DNA from: JAPEKQ01 sp964516845
GTDB lineage: Bacteria > Joyebacterota > Joyebacteria > Joyebacterales > Joyebacteraceae
Length of the DNA stretch: 64,000 nt
Assembly: GCA_964516845.1 (NCBI GenBank)
Contig: CAZEXP010000001.1
Coordinates: forward strand, 1-64,000
Direction of reading: 5' to 3'
The notes under the pieces were generated by a model. That model was given only the letters and a program-made list of their open reading frames with translations. It was not told the origin of the DNA and ran no database searches. The position numbers and the translations under genes are program-made. Of the stretch, positions 56,483 to 64,000 are shown piece by piece; position 1 is the stretch's first letter, and every line of letters starts with the position of its first letter.

Positions 56483-57828
56483 GCGGTCTCCGTCGCCGGT
56501 CCCGCACCGTTCCTGAGAGGTCGGCGGATCAGGCGGGCGAGAGAGAAGAAGCGCCACTCGCGGGCCGTCGCCACAGTAAGCAGCAGGCCAAGCCCACCGA
56601 AGACGACGCTTGGTGCCCACATGGCGGCGGCGGGTGCGACGATGCCCCGATCACCGAGCTGCTCTCCTCCGACAAGAAAGAGATAGTAGACGAGAAAGAC
56701 GAGGATACCGATCCCCGCGCCGATGCCGATACCGCCTCGACGGCTTCTGATACCGAGCGGGGCGCCGAGCAGCACGAACACCACGCATGAGAAGGGGATC
56801 GAGAGCTTCTTGTGGAATTCGACGTCGAGCTTTCGTGCACTCGTGACGCTTCCGGAGACGGTTCTTCGTTCACCTGCCGCGCGTCTGATCTGCTCGGCGC
56901 GGCCCTCCCGGAGCTCTCGGGCGCCTTCGGTCGGCTGTTCTCCGTTGAGAGCGGCTACACGCACCGTGACGGCCGCCCTCAGGATCTTCTCGAGTGCGCC
57001 GACCGCCTCCGCGCCCTCGGCCAGGTGGGAATCCCTGCGCTCGGCCAGTTCGGGAAGGGTCAGTTCGCGGTCGCCACGCTTGCTGCGGTCGCTTCGGACC
57101 AGCGAAGTGCCTCCCTGCTCTACGTTTATGACGTGACTGTCGAATAGCATCCGGTTGTATTTCGTCAGGTCAGCCGGGTCCACCTCGTGGATCTCTCCGT
57201 CAAAGAGCTCGATCCGCAGAACGTCGCTGAGAGCGCGGACCGACAGAACGCCACGCTCCGCGACGATCGTCTGTGTTGGTTGACCGGATTCCACGCGGTG
57301 GATCTTGACACCCCAGATCTCAGAGGACGTCGCGTCCATGCGGTCGACGATGATGCTGTAGCCGCCGGGAAGTTCTGTGAGGACCCCCGGCTCGACCGTG
57401 GCAAGCGGCTGAATCCTGTGGATATCGACGAGAAGGGTCTTGAGCCGATGATTGGCCGCGGGCAGCACGCGATTTCCGAACATGAACAGTCCGAGCGAGA
57501 CGATGAGCCCGACGATGATCACGGGGCGCATCAGCGTGACGATGTTGATCCCGGACGCCTTGACGGCGGTGATCTCGCTGTCGGCGGAGAGCCTCCCGAA
57601 TGCGGTCAGAACGGACACCATGACGGCCATCGGCACCGCGAGGAAGGTCATCCACGCGAGACTGAGCATGAAGGCCTCGAGGACGGAGAGACCGGGCACG
57701 CCCTTGGCGATGAACAGATTCAGGTAGTCGACGAGGAAATCCATCGAGAGCACGAAATAGAATATGGCAAGACCGGCCAGGGCCGGCGCCGCGTGCTGCT
57801 TGAGAACGTACCTGGAGAGTATGCTCAT
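56479..57828 (-). CDS. lptF: YjgP/YjgQ-family LPS permease (first gene of pair)
   Basis: A 449-residue LptF/LptG-family protein. It starts SILSRYVLKQHAAPALAGLAIFYFVLSMDFLVDYLNLF and has EITAVKASGINIVTLMRPVI after helix 2. A periplasmic jellyroll region carries an extra charged segment of about 80 residues (near 265-345, Glu/Arg/Ala-rich), then ISIPFSCVVFVLLGAPLGIRSRRGG-type C-terminal helices. It is longer than usual (about 360) because of that insert. The ATG at 57828 is in register with the paralogue's SILxRY start. Confidence 0.9.
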   Translation of the reverse strand: MSILSRYVLKQHAAPALAGLAIFYFVLSMDFLVDYLNLFIAKGVPGLSVLEAFMLSLAWMTFLAVPMAVMVSVLTAFGRLSADSEITAVKASGINIVTLMRPVIIVGLIVSLGLFMFGNRVLPAANHRLKTLLVDIHRIQPLATVEPGVLTELPGGYSIIVDRMDATSSEIWGVKIHRVESGQPTQTIVAERGVLSVRALSDVLRIELFDGEIHEVDPADLTKYNRMLFDSHVINVEQGGTSLVRSDRSKRGDRELTLPELAERRDSHLAEGAEAVGALEKILRAAVTVRVAALNGEQPTEGARELREGRAEQIRRAAGERRTVSGSVTSARKLDVEFHKKLSIPFSCVVFVLLGAPLGIRSRRGGIGIGAGIGILVFLVYYLFLVGGEQLGDRGIVAPAAAMWAPSVVFGGLGLLLTVATAREWRFFSLARLIRRPLRNGAGPATETA

Positions 57829-58000
57829 CTGTCTGTCCGGGAGTTGAACTTCATGATAGGGTGACCGCGGGAACAAGATATACTACCATTCCCGAGCGGC
57901 CCGCAATATGATTGTATCTCTGACGCAGGGGACCACCTTCCGTGGGTCCCGTGATGGTCGGACGGGTGCGTCCGACCGCTGATTCATCCCAATACCGCCT
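57829..58000. promoter_or_regulatory. divergent intergenic region between lptF and sprA
   Basis: These 172 bp must carry promoters for both directions. An AT-rich patch with TATACT at 57879-57884 (+ strand) is the only -10-like sequence, and no good -35 is visible. No ORF of interest. Confidence 0.35.
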
Positions 58001-61000
58001 ATGCCTTCTCTCAGCCGACATGCAGGCGAAGCCATATCGCGCAAGCGATTCCTCCCGCACGTCGTCGCCGCGCTTCTGACGGCGGTGCTTCTCTCTGCTC
58101 TTCTGTCGGCCCCTGCCTTCTCGCAGACGGACGTCGCTCCCCAGTCTCCCGCAGGTGACATCCCCGCCGAGGCGACGGAGGGCGTGGTCGATACGCTCGC
58201 GGCCGCGCCGACGGACTCGGTTGCGTCGGCTCCTGCGGACTCGGTTGCGTCGGCTCCTGCGGACTCGGTTGCGTCGGCTCCTGCGGGCATCCTTCCCGCG
58301 GAGGTCCGGGTTGAGGCCGGCACGACGACGCAGACCCCCGCTGATACGGTGGCTGTCGCTGCGACGGATACGCTCGCGGCCGCCGCGGCCGACACCATTC
58401 CGGTCGCACCGCCCGACCCGTACGCCATCGGCATCGCGATCGCTCGGACGAGCGACGCGCAGTTCATCCGTCCATGGACCGTTTTCGAGAGCGGTCGCTG
58501 GTGGACGGAGCGTCGTGCGAACCGCGCCGTCAGAACAGGCACGCTCTCACTGCCCCTGACGCGTGAGACGAGCTACGATCTCGAAACCGGGACCGTTCGC
58601 GTGGTGTTCGTATCCCCGGACGGCATCCGGTTCCTCGCGTACGTCGTGTCGCTTGATGAGTTCACGAGGATCGTGACGGGGGAGAGCCGCGACGAGCTCT
58701 GGAGGACGGCGATCCGTCGCGACCTCGGGCGCATTGGCGCCGAGGACGTCGGTGGTCTTCTCGATATCGACATTCCGATGCCGCTCCCGGGGCCGTTCGT
58801 CCGCGCGATAGGACCGGGCGCGAACCTCAAGGTCCGAGGGAGCGAGCGCATCACGTTCGGTGGTCAGACCAGCTACACCGTGGAGGCGCTGGACTCGGAG
58901 GCAGGACCGCCGTCGCGCTGGCCCCAGCTGGACATGGAGCAGCAGCTCACGGTCAATCTCGAGGGAACGATCGGAAGGAAGATCCACGTCTACGTCGATC
59001 ACCGAAGCGGGGGTGACGCCTTCGGCACCGGGAAGGCGAACCAGATCCGGGTCCACTACGACGGGGACGAGGACGAGATCATCCAGAAGATCGAACTCGG
59101 AGAGGTCAACCTGTCTCTGCCCGGCACTGAGTTCGTCAGTTACAGCGGGAGCCACGAGGGGCTCTTCGGCGCGAAGCTGACGGCCAAAATGGGGCGCTTC
59201 GACTTCGTCTCGATTGCGAGCAAGGAAGAAGGCAAGTCGGCCGGAGCGGGATTCTCCGGAACGTCCGAGTCGGACTCGCTCCAGATCAACGACATCACTT
59301 ACAAGGCGCGCACGTTCTTCGTGATCGACTCCGACGCCCTGCGGTACTCGAACGCGGGGTTCTCCATCCAGGACGTCCGTGTCTTCGTCGACGACCGCAA
59401 CGGCGGAAACGACATCGAGACAGGCGCCGTCCCCGGGCGCGCCTACCTTGAGGACCCGCCGGGCGGTGCGCCGCCTGCAGGCGGGCCAAGCCAGCGCGGC
59501 GTGTTCGATGAGCTCGTCGAACTCGAGGACTACTTCTTCGACTACCAGGCGGGCGTCATCGAGTTCCTCTATCCCATCAACGCGGGAGATGTGCTGGCCG
59601 TCAGCTACGAGCGGTTCGATGGCTACTCCGTCGGCGGAGCGGACGGTGACAGTCTCCGCTTGAAGATGATCAAGCGGGAGGACCGTGTCATCGGGACGGC
59701 CTGGGAGTCGACGAGGCGGTACGAACTCAAGCACATCTACGACCTGGGAACCGACGAGATCCCCGAGGAGGGGTTCGAACTCGCGATCTTCAAGCGCTCG
59801 CCATCGGGCGAGGTACAGGACTCGGAGAACGGCGTGCCGTTCATCCAGATACTCGGCATCGACACGCATGGTCTGGGCGGTGATCCGACGCCGGATGGAC
59901 TGGTCGACCTCGAATGGATCGACTTCGACAAGGGCTATCTGTTCTTCCCGCACATGACGCCGTTCTGCCCCGACTATGACACGACGAATTTCTACTACGC
60001 GCCGGGCGGCGGACCGGATCCCGTCTATGTCGCGAACGAACTCGCGGAGAAGAACTGCAGCGTCTACTCGAAGGAGGTCTTCGAGCCGGACGACGACATC
60101 TACTATCTGGAGGCCAAGTACAATAGCCCGCAGACCACATTCTACCTCGGGCACATCAACATCATTGAGAACAGCGAGGTTGTCCGGCTCAACGGCGTGA
60201 AGCTCGAGCGCGGCGTCGACTACACCATCTACTACCCGGCGGGGCAGCTGACGCTTCTCACCGAAGAGGCGAAGCAGCCGGAAGCGCGCGTGACCGTGGA
60301 CTTCGACTACAAGCCGTTCGGAATCGGCGGCGAGAAGACACTGCTGGGCGCGCGCGGAGTCTACAACTGGAGCGACAACGTCAAGGTCGGCACGACATGG
60401 ATGTATCAGAGCAAGGGGACGCCGGAGGACAATCCAAGGCTGGGAGAGGAACCGTCGCGGACGATCGTCGGCGATGTCAACGTAACGGCGCGCTTCGAGC
60501 CTGAGTTCATGACGTGGCTGGCCGACGCCGTCCCTCTCGTCGATACCGACGCGGGGTCTGCTCTGACGATTGCGGCCGAGACCGCGATCTGTATCCCGGA
60601 TCCGAACACCAAGGGGTTCGTGGCGGTCGATGACATGGAGGGGACCGAGAACGTCAGCATGCTCGGCGTGACGCGGCGTCTGTGGATCCCATCGAGCGTG
60701 CCCGATGAGCCGGTGGGCATGACGGCGGCGGATCGGATGGACATCAACTGGTACAACCCGGACCGCAAGGTCCGAGAGGGTGATCTTCATCCCGACCTGC
60801 CGTCGGAGGAGGCCAACGATACACACACGGTCCTCGAGATCGACTACGATGCGGACGCCTCGGAGTCGTGGGCCGGTCTGATGCGGCTGCTCTCGAAGAC
60901 AGGTAACGACTACTCCAAGTACCAGTTCCTTGACCTCTGGGTCAACGACAACGGAGACCGGCAGGGCGCCGTGCACGTCGATCTCGGCACGATCAGCGAG

Positions 61001-64000
61001 GACTTCTACCCGCTTGCCGACCCGAACGGCCAGCTTGACAGCGAGGATGTGGACCGGAACGGCTTCGACTACTACGAGGATACGGGGCTCGACATCACGG
61101 AGGGTGAGGACGGAGCGGGCGTGCCTGGCGACGACGGGAACGACGACTACTCGTTCTCGTACGGCTCGGATGATTACACGGAGATCAACGGCACGGAGGG
61201 AAACGAGCGGCTTGATACCGAGGATCTCAACGGGAACTGGTATCTCGACTCCGACAGCAAGTACTGGGGGTTCTCGTTCGACCTCTCGGATACGACCTAT
61301 CTGATCCAGGACAACAGCGAACTCGATGCTGAGAACCACTGGCGTCTCTACAGAATACCGCTCGACGACGCGCAGTCGGTCGGTGGCATGACCGACTGGA
61401 CGGTCGTGAAGTCGGCCCGACTCTGGGTGGAAGGTCTTCCGGTCGGGGGCGATCCCCTCATGATCGGCGGGGTCGATGTGATCGGCAGCCAGTGGGAGCC
61501 CAACCGGATCAGGGACGCCAACGGCGTCATCATCCCGGAGGAGGAACTCGGGGACGAGTCGTTCCGCGTGACGTCGAAGAACACGAAGGAGGATCTCGAT
61601 TACGTTCCACCGTTCGACCCCGGCGTGGATAACGACACGAATCTTCCCAAGCGGGAGCAGTCGCTGGTTCTGTTGTTCGATGAACTCGGCGGCGGACACG
61701 CGGCGTCCGCGCGGCAGGTCTTCTATTCCGACCAGAACTACACGGGGTATCAGTCCCTCGAGTTCTACGTGCACGGTGAGTCTGACGTGGAGGCCGGGAC
61801 GAGATTCTTCCTCCGCGTAGGCGCCGACTCGCTCAACTACTACGAATACAGCTTCGAGGTGAGGCCGGGGTGGCTTCAGCGTGCGGGATCGGGGGTGAAC
61901 CGACTCACAGTCCCGTTCACCGGTTTCACGGACCTCAAGCTCGGGGAGTACGCCACAGCCGACACCGCCGCTGTGGCCGGGACGACCGATGGCATGCTGA
62001 ACGAGGAATTCGCGCGCATCGGATGGCCGTCGCTCTCCCGGGTGAGAAGGCTGATGCTCGGTGTCAGGAACGGCAACTTCGACGATCCCTTGAGCGCCGT
62101 CTCCGGAGAGATATGGATCGACGACATCCGTCTCACCGACGTGCGCAAGGACGCAGGTCTGGCCGAACGTTTGACGGTCGGCGCGAAGTTCGCCGACCTC
62201 GTGGATGTCGACTTCGACCTGCGGCACGTCGACGGTGACTTCCACACGCTCAAGCAGACCAGCGGATCGGGTCAGGACAACCTGACCTACAACTTCACGG
62301 GCACGCTGAACGCCGACAAGTTCGTGAGCGGGCTCGGGATCTCGACGCCGGTGAACGTGTCATGGAAGCGGTCGGAGACGCGACCGAAGTTCTCGAGCGG
62401 TTCGGACATCGTGCTGGACGACCAGCAGAGTCAGGACGAGAAGACGGTCACGGTCGATCGCAGCGCCGCGATGTCTCTCTCTCGCAAGCGCCAGTCGCCG
62501 GACTTCTGGACGCATCTGCTCGTGGACGGCCTGTCACTGAGGGGATCGGTGGCGGGCCATGAGAAGCTCTCGCCCACGAAGGCCGACACGTCGAGAACGA
62601 TCCGCGGACGGGCATCGTACAAATACTCGCCGGAGAAGAGCGGGATACCGCTCTTCGGGGAGACGCGCATCTTCCTCAAGCCGACGAGCATTCGCTTCAA
62701 TTCGGACGTCTATCTGATCCATTCGCAGAACTACGACATCGACGGCGACGGCGTCCAGACACGCCGGAGCGAGACGTTCGACAAGAAGATGAACGGCGAC
62801 GCCAATATCGATTTCCAGTTCCTCGAGAACCTCCGAACGACGCACACGGTGGGCTTCAAGAGGGATCTGAGCCAGATCTACCGTCCGTGGGCCGGCCTCA
62901 ACATCGGTCGGGAGACGGAGCGCCGCTACGCGAACAGCGCGAGCTTCAATCCGAAGTTCGGTCAGTGGCTCTCTCCCCAGTACAGCTTCAGCTCGTCGTT
63001 CACCGACAATCATGGTCCCGAGGTGCAGCGGACGGGGGACCCGCCGAACGTCCGCGACGTTCGTGCGCAGAGCAACCATCAGGTTCGGGCGAGCTTCGAC
63101 CTCAAGAAGCTGTTCGGGTCCGCTCCCACGAGCCCCCGGAGCGCCGCCGGCGGACACGACCGCGGCAGAGCCGAGGAAGAGCCGGGCAGATCGCGGAGCG
63201 GTCGCACGCCTCGTGATGAGGAGACGGTTCAGGACGACGGGGCCGGTCCGGAGGGCGACGAAGGCGCCGCGGGTGAAGCTGCCGGCGATGTTCAGGAGCG
63301 TGGAGGCGAGATCCCGCTTGAGGCGGGAGACCCGTCGGGGGGTGATGAGGCTCGCGCTCTGGAGGGGGCCGGAGGTCCGGAGGACGGGGGCCGTGATCCG
63401 GAGGACGAGGGCCGTGATCCGAAAGACGAGGGTGGAGGCCCGCGCGGAGAGGGCGATCGCGCACCCGTCGGCGGCGAGGAGCGGGAGATCGAGGGCCCCG
63501 GGCTCTCAGTGCTCGTCGATCCAATCGTCGCATTCATTCGGAAGATGGACGCAATCGAAGGGCGCTATTCGGTCAAACGGAGCTCGCGCTTCGACCGCGT
63601 GCCCTACGACGAGATGCCCGGCTGGAGCTACCGCCTCGGCATCGCCGACGCGGAGGACGCGGACGACAGAACCGTCGAGACGAGCTACGACGCCGGGACG
63701 GGCGTCAAGCTGACGAGTCAGATCCGCATCAAGGGCGACTACAAGCACACGGTCACGAGCAGATGGTACAAGAGCGCGGTGTCCGATTCGGTCGACCTGA
63801 CCACGCAGACCGAGTCGATGAACGAGACGACCAAGGGAAGCCTGTCGTGGTCGGGACTCGAGCGGATCGGTCCGTTGTCCGGGATGTTCAAATCGGTTCG
63901 TGCCAGGAGCGGCGCGGAGTACCGTCGGTCGTACTCGGGTCCGGTAGGTGAGCCGACGAGCAAGGGGAATTCGCTCTCTTTCAGTCCGATCGTCTCGCTC
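58001..64000 (+). CDS. sprA: SprA-like giant outer-membrane protein (3' end outside window)
   Basis: An open frame of exactly 2000 codons to the window edge. A signal peptide (residues about 14-40, ending APAFSQ) is followed by a Pro/Ala/Thr-rich spacer with three ADSVASAP repeats (58214-58285). SprA-type modules then follow: QKIELGEVNLSLPGTEFVSYSG near 364, KGTPEDNPRLGEEPSRTIVGDVN near 805 and AVDDMEGTENVSMLG near 875. SprA is the very large beta-barrel of the type IX secretion translocon and gliding machinery. A Gly/Asp/Glu-rich insertion of about 130 residues (1707-1835) is unusual. Divergent from the lptF/lptG pair. The ATG at 58001 gives a good signal peptide, although no strong Shine-Dalgarno is seen. 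Confidence 0.9.
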   Translation, partial: MPSLSRHAGEAISRKRFLPHVVAALLTAVLLSALLSAPAFSQTDVAPQSPAGDIPAEATEGVVDTLAAAPTDSVASAPADSVASAPADSVASAPAGILPAEVRVEAGTTTQTPADTVAVAATDTLAAAAADTIPVAPPDPYAIGIAIARTSDAQFIRPWTVFESGRWWTERRANRAVRTGTLSLPLTRETSYDLETGTVRVVFVSPDGIRFLAYVVSLDEFTRIVTGESRDELWRTAIRRDLGRIGAEDVGGLLDIDIPMPLPGPFVRAIGPGANLKVRGSERITFGGQTSYTVEALDSEAGPPSRWPQLDMEQQLTVNLEGTIGRKIHVYVDHRSGGDAFGTGKANQIRVHYDGDEDEIIQKIELGEVNLSLPGTEFVSYSGSHEGLFGAKLTAKMGRFDFVSIASKEEGKSAGAGFSGTSESDSLQINDITYKARTFFVIDSDALRYSNAGFSIQDVRVFVDDRNGGNDIETGAVPGRAYLEDPPGGAPPAGGPSQRGVFDELVELEDYFFDYQAGVIEFLYPINAGDVLAVSYERFDGYSVGGADGDSLRLKMIKREDRVIGTAWESTRRYELKHIYDLGTDEIPEEGFELAIFKRSPSGEVQDSENGVPFIQILGIDTHGLGGDPTPDGLVDLEWIDFDKGYLFFPHMTPFCPDYDTTNFYYAPGGGPDPVYVANELAEKNCSVYSKEVFEPDDDIYYLEAKYNSPQTTFYLGHINIIENSEVVRLNGVKLERGVDYTIYYPAGQLTLLTEEAKQPEARVTVDFDYKPFGIGGEKTLLGARGVYNWSDNVKVGTTWMYQSKGTPEDNPRLGEEPSRTIVGDVNVTARFEPEFMTWLADAVPLVDTDAGSALTIAAETAICIPDPNTKGFVAVDDMEGTENVSMLGVTRRLWIPSSVPDEPVGMTAADRMDINWYNPDRKVREGDLHPDLPSEEANDTHTVLEIDYDADASESWAGLMRLLSKTGNDYSKYQFLDLWVNDNGDRQGAVHVDLGTISEDFYPLADPNGQLDSEDVDRNGFDYYEDTGLDITEGEDGAGVPGDDGNDDYSFSYGSDDYTEINGTEGNERLDTEDLNGNWYLDSDSKYWGFSFDLSDTTYLIQDNSELDAENHWRLYRIPLDDAQSVGGMTDWTVVKSARLWVEGLPVGGDPLMIGGVDVIGSQWEPNRIRDANGVIIPEEELGDESFRVTSKNTKEDLDYVPPFDPGVDNDTNLPKREQSLVLLFDELGGGHAASARQVFYSDQNYTGYQSLEFYVHGESDVEAGTRFFLRVGADSLNYYEYSFEVRPGWLQRAGSGVNRLTVPFTGFTDLKLGEYATADTAAVAGTTDGMLNEEFARIGWPSLSRVRRLMLGVRNGNFDDPLSAVSGEIWIDDIRLTDVRKDAGLAERLTVGAKFADLVDVDFDLRHVDGDFHTLKQTSGSGQDNLTYNFTGTLNADKFVSGLGISTPVNVSWKRSETRPKFSSGSDIVLDDQQSQDEKTVTVDRSAAMSLSRKRQSPDFWTHLLVDGLSLRGSVAGHEKLSPTKADTSRTIRGRASYKYSPEKSGIPLFGETRIFLKPTSIRFNSDVYLIHSQNYDIDGDGVQTRRSETFDKKMNGDANIDFQFLENLRTTHTVGFKRDLSQIYRPWAGLNIGRETERRYANSASFNPKFGQWLSPQYSFSSSFTDNHGPEVQRTGDPPNVRDVRAQSNHQVRASFDLKKLFGSAPTSPRSAAGGHDRGRAEEEPGRSRSGRTPRDEETVQDDGAGPEGDEGAAGEAAGDVQERGGEIPLEAGDPSGGDEARALEGAGGPEDGGRDPEDEGRDPKDEGGGPRGEGDRAPVGGEEREIEGPGLSVLVDPIVAFIRKMDAIEGRYSVKRSSRFDRVPYDEMPGWSYRLGIADAEDADDRTVETSYDAGTGVKLTSQIRIKGDYKHTVTSRWYKSAVSDSVDLTTQTESMNETTKGSLSWSGLERIGPLSGMFKSVRARSGAEYRRSYSGPVGEPTSKGNSLSFSPIVSL
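58214..58285 (+). repeat. three 24-bp in-frame repeats in sprA
   Basis: Three identical 24-bp units at 58214-58237, 58238-58261 and 58262-58285 encode ADSVASAP-type octapeptides in the spacer after the SprA signal peptide. A partial fourth unit precedes them. Confidence 0.85.

Noticed and set aside
58547..62245. 1232-codon open frame on the minus strand
   Set aside because: It lies wholly antisense to sprA, has low-complexity Arg/Val/Asp-rich sequence with no family match, and arises from high-GC codon bias. The + strand frame has a signal peptide and SprA motifs.
1..64000. tRNA, rRNA, prophage or insertion sequence
   Set aside because: None was recognised: no transposase or integrase motifs, no tRNA-like cloverleaf noted in the short intergenic gaps, and no composition break beyond the repeats listed.

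Overview
The window is a 64 kb, gene-dense, high-GC stretch (about two thirds G+C by eye) from a Gram-negative bacterium. It carries Kdo synthesis genes (kdsA, kdsB, kdsC, kdsD), Lpt lipopolysaccharide-export genes, a SprA-like giant outer-membrane protein, a ferredoxin-dependent 2-oxoacid oxidoreductase, sigma-54, and a complete mannose-type PTS with HPr kinase. SprA together with strong Shine-Dalgarno sites, frequent GTG starts and high GC argues for a high-GC lineage of the FCB superphylum (Eisenbacteria, Krumholzibacteriota or Latescibacterota type) rather than Bacteroidota proper. This placement is inference. A run of exactly 100 N flanked by a tandem repeat shows that the contig is scaffolded, probably from a metagenome.

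Layout. 1-11.2 kb: end of a Bat (aerotolerance) locus with a BatD-BatE fusion, then a tightly packed + strand run asd-ecfT-truA-tal-htrA-purL-purQ-purS-like. 11.2-13.9 kb: a ferredoxin plus korABC operon. 14.0-20.3 kb: radical SAM/DUF2344 fusion, rng (RNase G) behind its own promoter, a small PAS protein and pyk. 20.3-20.9 kb: assembly gap, tandem repeat, terminator-like hairpin, a promoter and a 19-codon ORF. 20.9-26.0 kb: four tandem paralogous double-GNAT acetyltransferases, a uridine-kinase-like P-loop kinase and a YedF/DsrE-like protein, largely coupled by overlapping stop/start codons. This is the most unusual block. 26.1-30.4 kb: a GIN-domain lipoprotein, msrB, an AI-2E-family permease, a BtpA-family protein, arfB and a methyltransferase, converging on a minus-strand EamA exporter.

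31.6-33.2 kb: rplU-rpmA behind a near-consensus promoter, a terminator, then a metallo-beta-lactamase-fold hydrolase. 33.2-43.0 kb: kdsB-pyrG-kdsA-kdsC-kdsD, an 11-bp tandem repeat and promoter, then lptC-lptB-rpoN-(lipoyl carrier)-lipA-hpf, a variant of the proteobacterial kds/lpt/rpoN neighbourhood. 43.0-50.7 kb: hprK and mannose-type EIIA, EIIB, a GH57 enzyme, EIIC, EIID, HPr and EI, followed by a phosphoglucose/phosphomannose isomerase and a sugar nucleotidyltransferase that would process the hexose phosphates. 52.9-55.3 kb: metK-ahcY (methyl cycle), closed by a terminator. 55.4-57.8 kb (minus strand): two overlapping YjgP/YjgQ (LptF/LptG) permeases. 58.0 kb to the end: a divergent SprA homologue of at least 2000 residues, cut by the window edge.

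The genes join into a few themes: envelope construction (Kdo, Lpt, SprA), phosphotransfer control of carbohydrate use (HprK, HPr, PTS, GH57, Pyk), purine synthesis, and an uncharacterised acyltransferase/kinase operon. No tRNA, rRNA, CRISPR array, insertion sequence or phage gene was recognised.
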